From contig DAOVUR010000132.1 of the NCBI GenBank assembly GCA_030632465.1, positions 1 to 5,619 on the forward strand: a stretch of 5,619 nucleotides of DNA, read 5' to 3'. The stretch is from a bacterium (GTDB taxonomy: Bacteria > Verrucomicrobiota > Kiritimatiellia > UBA8416 > CAMZLY01). The position numbers and the translations under genes were made by a program. Below, one piece after another: positions 1 through 4,773 of the stretch. Position 1 is the stretch's first letter. Each line of letters begins with the position of its first letter. The notes under the pieces were generated by a model. That model worked only from the letters and a program-made list of their open reading frames with translations, searched no databases and was not told the origin of the DNA.

Positions 1-5
1 ACCAT

Positions 6-12
6 CTCCTTT
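6..12 (-). promoter_or_regulatory. Shine-Dalgarno at the window edge for a minus-strand gene lying outside
   Basis: Read on the minus strand, the last bases of the window contain AAAGGAG preceded by an AT-rich leader. An ATG follows the GAG directly, which is too close to be the start it serves. The real start codon is therefore probably a few bases beyond the left edge. This is inference from one motif at an edge, and the downstream gene cannot be seen. Confidence 0.35.
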
Positions 13-56
13 ATTAAGTTAACTAGACACTATTAAGATATCAAATCTAAGGCAAG

Positions 57-87
57 AAAAAAACTGCTCCGAATTAACGAGTTTTTT
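57..87 (-). terminator. Weak terminator-like A/T hairpin with a T run
   Basis: On the minus strand AAAAAACT (87-80) can pair with AGTTTTTT (65-58). An inner CTC/GAG pairing is possible, and the run of seven T occupies 63-57. The stem is poor in G-C, so it would be a weak intrinsic terminator. The plus strand also has a short CTC/GAG stem followed by six T, so it could act in either direction. It is placed where the transcript of the four-helix-bundle gene would be expected to end, before the next minus-strand ribosome binding site at the left edge. Confidence 0.25.
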
Positions 88-97
88 AGTTACTCAG

Positions 98-152
98 GGC
101 ACCGCTGATGAAGGTTACCTCACCAGCGCCGTACGCATGGCGTTCATAACGC
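98..152 (-). other. Cluster of hairpins downstream of the four-helix-bundle gene (possible structured RNA)
   Basis: On the minus strand a perfect stem GCGTT/AACGC with a 3-nt loop spans 152-140. A second hairpin spans 130-98: GCTGGTGA pairs with TCATCAGC across a TAA loop with inner GG/CC, one bulged base and one G-T wobble, closed outside by GGC/GCC. The wobble becomes an A-C mismatch if the plus strand is read, so an RNA would favour the minus strand. A distant complement, GCCGT plus GCAT (233-225) with ATGC and ACGGC (138-128), could enclose the first hairpin, but it competes for bases 130-128 with the closing pairs of the second. I recognise no known RNA family. The rest of 1-359 holds no supportable gene. 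Confidence 0.3.
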
Positions 153-250
153 TTAATCTAATTAAATGCCCCTTTAAGTTCCAAGCCGCGCCATTTTCAA
201 GAATCTGTTCCTGGTTGTGTCGCTATGCACGGCTCCAGCTTGAAGAAAAG

Positions 251-280
251 AAACGACTTAAACGACTGAAAGGACTTAAA
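251..280 (+). repeat. Short degenerate array (AAACGACTT-like), opposite in direction to the arrays around the four-helix gene
   Basis: About three 9-10-bp units are visible on the plus strand: AAACGACTT, AAACGACTG and AAAGGACTT. The core AAA(C/G)GAC is the same as in the two arrays flanking the four-helix-bundle gene, but those read this way on the minus strand. This array therefore faces the one at 314-373 as an inverted copy. In a minus-strand transcript the two could pair through AAACGAC and GTCGTTT. Confidence 0.5.
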
Positions 281-313
281 AATGGTGTGAGATTCGTTGC
301 GGGATGGCTTGGT

Positions 314-373
314 GTCGTTTGGGTCATTTTTGTCGTTTTTATCTTTTTAGTCATTTGTGTCATTTTTTCTCCC
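314..373 (-). repeat. Downstream GAC-type repeat array overlapping the end of the four-helix-bundle gene
   Basis: On the minus strand this reads as degenerate units of about 8-11 bp with the core AAAANGAC: AAAAAATGACACAAATGAC, then AAAAACGAC, AAAAATGACCC and AAACGACAC. The array opens with GGAGAAAAAATGACACAAA, which encodes the last residues (E, K, K) and TGA stop of the four-helix-bundle protein. The upstream array at 983-1040 opens with nearly the same sequence, so the gene sits between two direct repeats. Confidence 0.65.
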
Positions 374-929
374 ACGGTTGCTTGCCACGCGCTTTGACGC
401 GGGCTTGGTACATGCGCTCACGCAAGCCGCCCTCTTCCAGAAACTCTTTTTCCAGCTTACGAATCTGTTGATCCAGAAGATAGTTTGTCACTTTAACCAA
501 CCCTGTAATTGCATTGGCACGGATTGCCGGATCCTTGTGCTCTACCGCCTTGCGGAATGTCTCGTAATCGGCATCTGGGTTGCGATTAAGTTCGCTCAAC
601 CGTCTGGCATGCGGATGATCGCGCTTCCACTCTTCAATATCGCGGTCGCGCATAAAATCACGGTAATCCTCCAGCAACTCTTCTAGACTGGCGCGTGCCA
701 CATTTGTCAGCTTGATTTCTGTTCCTTTTGAGGTTCCCGAAGCCATGCTACCCTCAATAATATTTTGCTTTCCAGAGCGTGCCGCCTGCACCATCTGGTC
801 CACAGTACGATCAAACTTGCTGAAATATTCACGGCAGAATTTTACAGTAGCCTGATAAACCACTAGAGAGCGCTTGTACGATTGCAACTTTTGATATCCG
901 CCATGTGCGGGAATAAAACCATCCACCAT
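360..929 (-). CDS. Four helix bundle protein with suffix domain (23S rRNA intervening-sequence / S23 type)
   Basis: The product has 189 residues. Residues 9-92 look like the S23 / intervening-sequence four-helix fold, with the signature RSGKQNIIEGS at 51-61 and the SLEELLEDYRDF helix at 81-92. The C-terminal part (about 100-185), with NYLLDQQIRKLEKEFLEEGGLRERM at 149-173 as its core, resembles the 'suffix' extension found in one branch of the family. No signal peptide or membrane segment is seen. Relatives are encoded inside 23S rRNA intervening sequences and as the Avd partner of diversity-generating reverse transcriptases, but the role of stand-alone copies is unknown; no rRNA or reverse transcriptase is seen here. 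The start at 929 is chosen because GGGGAGG lies 5 nt upstream. A longer in-frame start at 974 has no such site. Repeat arrays flank the gene, and its last codons and stop lie in one of them. By eye it is richer in G+C than rpoN, so lateral acquisition is possible. Confidence 0.88.
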   Translation of the reverse strand: MVDGFIPAHGGYQKLQSYKRSLVVYQATVKFCREYFSKFDRTVDQMVQAARSGKQNIIEGSMASGTSKGTEIKLTNVARASLEELLEDYRDFMRDRDIEEWKRDHPHARRLSELNRNPDADYETFRKAVEHKDPAIRANAITGLVKVTNYLLDQQIRKLEKEFLEEGGLRERMYQARVKARGKQPWEKK

Positions 930-934
930 CTTGT

Positions 935-941
935 CCTCCCC
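935..941 (-). promoter_or_regulatory. Strong Shine-Dalgarno that fixes the start of the four-helix-bundle gene
   Basis: On the minus strand GGGGAGG is followed by the 5-nt spacer ACAAG and then ATG at 929-927. It is the strongest ribosome binding site in the window and implies efficient translation. It also rules against the upstream in-frame ATG at 974, which directly follows the repeat array. Confidence 0.75.
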
Positions 942-982
942 TTTTTTAAATGACACAACCGACCGAAAAGACATAAACCACC

Positions 983-1040
983 GTCGTTTTTGTCCTTTAT
1001 GTCCTTTTTGTCTTTTGTGTTCTTTTGTGTCTTTTTCTCC
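983..1040 (-). repeat. Upstream GAC-type repeat array before the four-helix-bundle gene
   Basis: On the minus strand it reads as degenerate units of 8-11 bp: GAAAAAGACAC, AAAAGAACAC, AAAAGACA, AAAAGGACAT, AAAGGACA, AAAACGACGG. It lies between the alr stop codon (21 nt downstream of it) and the four-helix-bundle start. Its opening GGAGAAAAAGACACAAA matches the opening of the array at 314-373 apart from a 2-nt gap, and both run in the same direction. No terminator for alr is seen in 930-1060, only a tiny GTCA/TGAC hairpin without a T run. Confidence 0.65.
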
Positions 1041-1060
1041 AGCTAGTCAGTATTGACAGC

Positions 1061-2188
1061 CTAAACAAACACTTTTTCGATTCTGTCCGAGCGTAGCCCA
1101 CATGTGATTTCATACGGTATCGTTCCAGCTAGACGTGCAAGATTTTCAACGCTATTCAATGCCGCACTATCATCAGAGATGATTTCAACCTCATCACCAA
1201 CCGTAGCGTCCGGCAACTCCGTAAGATCAACAATAATCTGATCCATAGAGACTCTTCCACGTAAAGCAATATCTTTTCCATTAATACGAACAGTCGCCTT
1301 ATTGGATAGAGAGCGTGGATATCCGTCACCATAACCAATCGGCACGCGCCCTACTCGTCCACCTTTTTCAAATGTATAAGTTAAACCGTATCCACATGAA
1401 CTACCGGCCTCTACATCTTTCACCTGAATCAGCGGGGCCGTCACACGCATAGCTGGCTTTAACGGAGGTAAAGTTTCTGCGCCAGCATAAGTGTGATAAC
1501 CATAAACAGCCAACCCTGGGCGCACCATATCTAAATGCGAAGGGCGCAAGCGCATGATCGCTGCCGAGTTAGCCGCGTGCAACATAACGTCATCACCAAC
1601 ATCACTTTTAGCAACGGCCTCGTTAAATATCGCCAATTGTTTCTCGGCAATTGAAAGATCTTCCTCGTCAGCAGATGAAAAATGAGTATAAAGACCCATA
1701 AGTTTTAAGCCCGCACTACTATTTATTATATCAACCAGTTCCGGAATATCCGCAACAGCTGCTCCAGCCCGCAGCATCCCAGTATCAACCTTTAAGTGAA
1801 CTGAAGCCACAACACCTAAACCAACAGCAACACTATTAATAAGCTCTATCTCTTTTTTATCCACCACCGTTTGCGTAATATCAGCAGAGATAAGCTCCGC
1901 AATAGATAGTTCTCTTATCTCTTCAGAAAAGGAATAGGCTGAGAAAAATGCAAGGACAGGACCATCGTAACCTAAACGACGCAATCTCATGGCTTCAGAT
2001 GGAGCTGCCACGCATAATCCATCAGCACATTCTGATATTACATCAAGAAGTAGTTCTAGGCCGTGTCCATAACAGTCAGCCTTTACAGCTGGGTACAATT
2101 TAACTTCAGCACCAATATGCTCCCGCAACAGCATAAGGTTATGCCGAACTGCTGACTCTGATATTGTTGTTGTTATTAATTGATCCAT
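1061..2188 (-). CDS. alr: Alanine racemase (PLP-dependent, fold type III)
   Basis: This cytoplasmic enzyme interconverts L- and D-alanine and supplies D-alanine for peptidoglycan. Its 375 residues are a normal family length. The N-terminal barrel carries the PLP lysine in KADCYGHG (K36) and LKVDTGMLRAG (132-142, R140 matching the conserved active-site arginine). AANSAA (205-210) and VRPGLAVYG (222-230) hold the phosphate-site region. The C-terminal beta domain holds the second catalytic base, Tyr267, in CGYGLTY, followed by IGYGDGYPR (284-292) and RVSMDQ (312-317). The start at 2188 is supported by family alignment, since ISESAVRHNL begins the conserved region at residue 9. No clear Shine-Dalgarno is present, and the start codon itself lies in a copy of the AGTGAAT-type heptamer repeat. 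The gene is 60 nt downstream of proC in the same direction and is probably cotranscribed with it. The cysteine in KADCYGHG is a mild variant of the usual KANAYGHG. Confidence 0.96.
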   Translation of the reverse strand: MDQLITTTISESAVRHNLMLLREHIGAEVKLYPAVKADCYGHGLELLLDVISECADGLCVAAPSEAMRLRRLGYDGPVLAFFSAYSFSEEIRELSIAELISADITQTVVDKKEIELINSVAVGLGVVASVHLKVDTGMLRAGAAVADIPELVDIINSSAGLKLMGLYTHFSSADEEDLSIAEKQLAIFNEAVAKSDVGDDVMLHAANSAAIMRLRPSHLDMVRPGLAVYGYHTYAGAETLPPLKPAMRVTAPLIQVKDVEAGSSCGYGLTYTFEKGGRVGRVPIGYGDGYPRSLSNKATVRINGKDIALRGRVSMDQIIVDLTELPDATVGDEVEIISDDSAALNSVENLARLAGTIPYEITCGLRSDRIEKVFV

Positions 2189-2257
2189 AACTATTCACTA
2201 TCTTGTAACGCCATAGGCACGCCATCACTATTCACTATTCATTATTAACTATTCACT
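2186..2257 (-). repeat. Degenerate heptamer repeats spanning the proC-alr gap, including the proC stop and alr start
   Basis: On the minus strand 2257-2223 reads as five heptamers in register: AGTGAAT, AGTTAAT, AATGAAT, AGTGAAT, AGTGATG. After a 23-nt interval containing two ATGGCGT words, the pattern returns at 2199-2186 as AGTGAAT, AGTTATG. The 12-mer AGTGAATAGTTA therefore occurs at 2257-2246 and at 2199-2188. The TAG stop of proC and the ATG start of alr are both made from repeat bases. The unit length is 7, not a multiple of 3, as expected for a noncoding tandem repeat. Confidence 0.7.
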
Positions 2258-3052
2258 GCCCCTAAGCTCCACACTACGTGCCGCGGCTGTTTGCAAGGTA
2301 CGAGCAATCGGCTTTGACAAACTTTCGCTACGCATAATTTCCATACCTGCTTCTGTAGTGCCGCCTTTAGAACATACGGAATCAATAAAATCGGGTATCG
2401 CTATATCAGAATCGTTCAATACTTTAGCCGTACCCAACATGGTCTGTTTGGCTAGCAGTGTCGCATCATTCTCACTTAGTCCAAGCGCCACGGCACCATC
2501 AATCACAAGTTGCAATAGATACGCCATAAATGCCGGCCCCGACCCACTTACCGCTGTTACTGCATCAAATTTCTCTTCTGGTAGCTCCAATATCTTGCCA
2601 AAGCATTTTAATAGTGATTCCACTAATGCTTTGTCTGTTGTAGTAAAATCCTGCCCCACACAAAACACATTCATACTTTCTGATACCGATGCCGCAAGAT
2701 TGGGCATAACCCGCGCCACCTTGGATGCTGGCAACAACGCTTCGATATTAGCCAAGGTCTTACCGGCTGCAATTGAAATGAATATCTGATCCATCTGCAC
2801 AAGTCCCGATATATCCTTGAGCACTTTATCCATAACCTGCGGCTTGACGGCCAAAAAGACAACATCCACACTGGACATCAGCTCTTCACCTTTTTCAAAC
2901 AGATTAACGCCATACAACTCCACAATCTGATCACGCCTTGCACTATCTGGTTCGGCAACATAAACATCAGACTTCAAAACCATATCAGAGCGAATAAGAT
3001 CACTTAAAATAGCCTCGGCCATTTTCCCACCACCAATAAATCCTACCTTCAT
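2249..3052 (-). CDS. proC: Pyrroline-5-carboxylate reductase
   Basis: The enzyme reduces 1-pyrroline-5-carboxylate to L-proline with NAD(P)H, the last step of proline synthesis, in the cytoplasm. The 267 residues match the family length. The Rossmann nucleotide site is GFIGGGKMAEAI (4-15), followed by FLAVKPQ (66-72), RVMPNLA (114-120), AVSGSGPAF (167-175) and the C-terminal signature VCSKGGTTEAGM (226-237). Two positions differ from the commonest forms: MPNLA for MPNTP, and SKGG for SPGG. The start at 3052 is chosen because the protein then begins MKVGFIGGGKM and an AGGGA lies 7 nt upstream. An in-frame ATG at 3091 lies next to the predicted -10 box and would add 13 non-homologous residues. 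The stop codon is formed by the heptamer repeat that fills the gap to alr. Confidence 0.96.
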   Translation of the reverse strand: MKVGFIGGGKMAEAILSDLIRSDMVLKSDVYVAEPDSARRDQIVELYGVNLFEKGEELMSSVDVVFLAVKPQVMDKVLKDISGLVQMDQIFISIAAGKTLANIEALLPASKVARVMPNLAASVSESMNVFCVGQDFTTTDKALVESLLKCFGKILELPEEKFDAVTAVSGSGPAFMAYLLQLVIDGAVALGLSENDATLLAKQTMLGTAKVLNDSDIAIPDFIDSVCSKGGTTEAGMEIMRSESLSKPIARTLQTAAARSVELRGSE

Positions 3053-3091
3053 ATCAATTTCCCTATTAAGTAACTTTAAAACAGTGCACAT

Positions 3092-3121
3092 ATTCTATTC
3101 TTATCCCCTACGAGATATCAA
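3092..3121 (-). promoter_or_regulatory. Sigma-70-type promoter of proC (and probably alr)
   Basis: On the minus strand the -35 box is TTGATA (3121-3116, 5 of 6 matches to TTGACA) and the -10 box is TAGAAT (3097-3092, 5 of 6 matches to TATAAT), with an 18-nt spacer. Transcription would begin near 3085, giving a leader of about 33 nt before the proC start at 3052. A leader this short leaves no room for an attenuator or riboswitch. Confidence 0.55.
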
Positions 3122-3122
3122 G

Positions 3123-3138
3123 AGAAATCCCTATTTCT
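3123..3138. promoter_or_regulatory. Small dyad AGAAAT-N4-ATTTCT (possible operator)
   Basis: Perfect 6-bp arms AGAAAT (3123-3128) and ATTTCT (3133-3138) surround CCCT. The site lies directly upstream of the proposed proC -35 box and about 118 bp upstream of the -24 element of the rpoN promoter. It could bind a regulator of either gene. Such a short AT-rich dyad can occur by chance, and no factor can be named. Confidence 0.25.
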
Positions 3139-3148
3139 TCTCCCAATT

Positions 3149-3170
3149 GTAATCATAATCGTAATCATAC
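3149..3170 (+). repeat. Twelve-bp repeat GTAATCATAATC, about two copies
   Basis: GTAATCATAATC (3149-3160) is followed directly by GTAATCATAC (3161-3170). The first eight bases of both copies are identical, and the unit is itself built of near-hexamers (GTAATC/ATAATC). It lies in the divergent proC-rpoN gap, upstream of both sets of promoter elements relevant to rpoN. Confidence 0.5.
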
Positions 3171-3204
3171 ATTCGTCATTACCCCACAAAACAAGTCCGT
3201 GCGA

Positions 3205-3234
3205 TTTACAATAATCTCACCTGTAATTTATTTT
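3205..3234 (+). promoter_or_regulatory. Possible sigma-70 promoter for rpoN
   Basis: TTTACA (3205-3210, 5 of 6 matches to TTGACA), an 18-nt spacer and TATTTT (3229-3234, 4 of 6 matches to TATAAT). The downstream stretch is a T/A tract. In such AT-rich DNA partial matches are common, so this is only a candidate basal promoter alongside the sigma-54-type site at 3254-3270. Confidence 0.3.
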
Positions 3235-3253
3235 TTTATTAAAAAAAGTTACT

Positions 3254-3270
3254 TAGGCACAATTTATGCT
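3254..3270 (+). promoter_or_regulatory. Candidate sigma-54 (-24/-12) promoter directly upstream of rpoN
   Basis: AGGCACAATTTATGCT (3255-3270) has the invariant GG (3256-3257) and GC (3268-3269) separated by exactly 10 nt, as in TGGCAC-N5-TTGCW. It matches 9 of those 11 defined positions; the two misses are the T before GG and the first T of TTGC. The predicted transcription start, near 3281, lies about 50 nt before the rpoN start codon at 3332 and leaves room for its GGAG ribosome binding site. This points to autoregulation of rpoN, which is inference from sequence alone. No activator-binding site is proven. Confidence 0.5.
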
Positions 3271-3318
3271 TGAACGTGAGCGCCATACAGATAGACTCTT
3301 CCTATCAACCACTATTTT

Positions 3319-3322
3319 GGAG
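3319..3322 (+). promoter_or_regulatory. Ribosome binding site that decides the rpoN start
   Basis: GGAG lies 9 nt before ATG at 3332. The longer in-frame start at 3266 has no good Shine-Dalgarno, and its ATG is part of the -12 element of the proposed sigma-54 promoter. Confidence 0.55.
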
Positions 3323-3331
3323 CTTTTAGCA

Positions 3332-4762
3332 ATGTTAGGACCAACACTATCTTTATCTCAATCACAACACCTGCAAATGGTGATGGCGCCACAACTGCGT
3401 CAATCGCTAGAGATGCTGCAGCTTCCAATGCTAGAGCTACGAGCCCTGATTCAGCAGGAAATCGAGCAAAACCCAACTATTGAACAGACGCCTACTGATG
3501 ATCCTAATATAGAGATAGAACAGGAAAGAGAGGGCATTGACGATAAGAAGGAACTTGATTTTGATAAAGAGTTTGAAATGATCTCTAGACTCGATGATGA
3601 ATGGCGCGATTATTTCTTTCAAAACCTACAAAATCGCCCTTACACTCGTGAAGATGCTGAAAAACGACAGTTTACATTCGACTCCATTTCACAAAAGGAA
3701 TCTCTGCAAGAACACCTTCTCAACCAGTTAAGTATGGCAGAGTTATCCGAAAAAGATCACCAGATAGGAGAAATGGTAGTTGGTAACATTAATGATGACG
3801 GCTATCTTATCACGACAATCGACGAGCTGGCACTATCATCAAATTGTGATGCTGACCATCTGCAAGATATTTTAACTCTGGTCCAAGACTTCCATCCATC
3901 AGGAATTGCAGCAAGAGATCTATCCGAATGCTTACTCTTACAGCTGGAACGCCTTGGTAAAGGTAATGATATAGCGGGTAAGATTGTACGTGATCATATT
4001 GATAAACTTGGCAAGCGAAAATACCAGGATATAGCCAAAGCGTTAAAAATCAGTGTTGATGAGGTGATGGCTGAAATTAAGTTTATTACAGTGCTCGACC
4101 CCTCTCCGGGGCGACTATATTCAACTGATGCAACTACATATATCACACCAGAAATTCTCGTGAAGAAAGTTAATGGTAAATATGTTGTTATCCTAAACGA
4201 TCAACACCTACCACACGTACGCATAAATACACATTACAAAAAACTAATAAACGACCCGAACACTCCACAAGAAACAAAATCTTATATAAGAGAAAAAATA
4301 CGTGCTGGCATATTCTTAATGAAAAGTATTCAGCAACGACAGTCAACTATTGAAAGAATAGCAACTGAGATAGTCAATAAACAGACAGCATTCCTTGATC
4401 ACGGCATAACCAAACTTCTCCCCATGACCATGGCCTCTGTTGCCGAAACCGTCAGCGTACACGAGACAACAGTTAGCCGTGCAGTATCCGGAAAATATAT
4501 GCGCACACCAAGTGGCATCTTCGAACTGAAATATTTTTTCACTCCAGCTATCAAGAATAACAATGGTGATGAACTTTCTAACAAAACAGTGAAACATATA
4601 ATCAAAGAAATGATCGGCGAGGAAAACAAAGAGAAGCCTCTTTCTGATCAAGCAATTGTTAAAGCCTTAAAGGAGCAAGGTATTGATATCGCACGCCGAA
4701 CTGTTGCCAAGTATCGTCTAGTTCTGCACATTCCATCATCACACATGCGAAAATCGTACTAA
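3332..4762 (+). CDS. rpoN: RNA polymerase sigma-54 factor
   Basis: Alternative sigma factor that directs RNA polymerase to -24/-12 promoters and needs AAA+ enhancer-binding activators. The 476 residues fit the family. Region I (about 1-50) is the Q/L-rich activator-interacting part (LSLSQSQHLQMVMAPQLRQ, then LEMLQLPMLELRALI, ending QEIEQNP). The acidic region II lies at about 51-90. The core-binding domain (about 115-300) contains GNINDDGYL (151-159), HPSGIAARDLSECL (188-201) and LDPSPGR (255-261). The DNA-binding helix-turn-helix is at about 365-402 (MASVAETVSVHETTVSRAVSGKY, then RTPSGIFELKYFF). The RpoN box that reads the -24 element is ARRTVAKYRL (454-463), differing from ARRTVAKYRE only at its last position. 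The start at 3332 is supported by GGAG 9 nt upstream and by the start of homology; 3266 would add 22 unrelated residues. The gene is divergent from proC and 11 nt upstream of the pseudouridine synthase gene. Confidence 0.97.
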   Translation: MLGPTLSLSQSQHLQMVMAPQLRQSLEMLQLPMLELRALIQQEIEQNPTIEQTPTDDPNIEIEQEREGIDDKKELDFDKEFEMISRLDDEWRDYFFQNLQNRPYTREDAEKRQFTFDSISQKESLQEHLLNQLSMAELSEKDHQIGEMVVGNINDDGYLITTIDELALSSNCDADHLQDILTLVQDFHPSGIAARDLSECLLLQLERLGKGNDIAGKIVRDHIDKLGKRKYQDIAKALKISVDEVMAEIKFITVLDPSPGRLYSTDATTYITPEILVKKVNGKYVVILNDQHLPHVRINTHYKKLINDPNTPQETKSYIREKIRAGIFLMKSIQQRQSTIERIATEIVNKQTAFLDHGITKLLPMTMASVAETVSVHETTVSRAVSGKYMRTPSGIFELKYFFTPAIKNNNGDELSNKTVKHIIKEMIGEENKEKPLSDQAIVKALKEQGIDIARRTVAKYRLVLHIPSSHMRKSY

Positions 4763-4773
4763 AGAAATATAAC

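Noticed and set aside
128..233. A minus-strand stop-free stretch reading QEQILENGAAWNLKG and on to RTALVR
   Set aside because: It is only about 35 codons between stops, with no upstream start or Shine-Dalgarno before the interesting part and no recognisable family.
126..239. Similarity to a group II intron domain V (GAGCCGT paired with ACGG plus a 2-nt GT bulge, followed by a hairpin)
   Set aside because: The two halves are separated by about 86 nt instead of a GNRA-type loop. No reverse transcriptase or other intron domains are present, and the following hairpin shares bases with the supposed domain V.
137..397. An 86-residue plus-strand frame with an apparent hydrophobic C-terminal half (VVWVIFVVFIFLVIC)
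   Set aside because: It has no ribosome binding site, and its membrane-like stretch is just the plus-strand translation of the T-rich repeat array at 314-373. It overlaps the real minus-strand gene.
357..686. Plus-strand frame of 109 codons
   Set aside because: It lies wholly opposite the four-helix-bundle gene, has no ribosome binding site and no recognisable domain; it is an antisense shadow.
360..1040. A diversity-generating retroelement, with the four-helix-bundle protein as Avd
   Set aside because: No reverse transcriptase, template repeat or variable repeat is present. The suffix-type protein is longer than typical Avd, and the flanking arrays are short tandem units rather than template and variable repeats.
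3266..3331. Longer N-terminus for rpoN starting at 3266
   Set aside because: The 22 extra residues do not resemble sigma-54, the start lacks a Shine-Dalgarno, and it falls inside the proposed -12 promoter element. The start at 3332 has GGAG at proper spacing.
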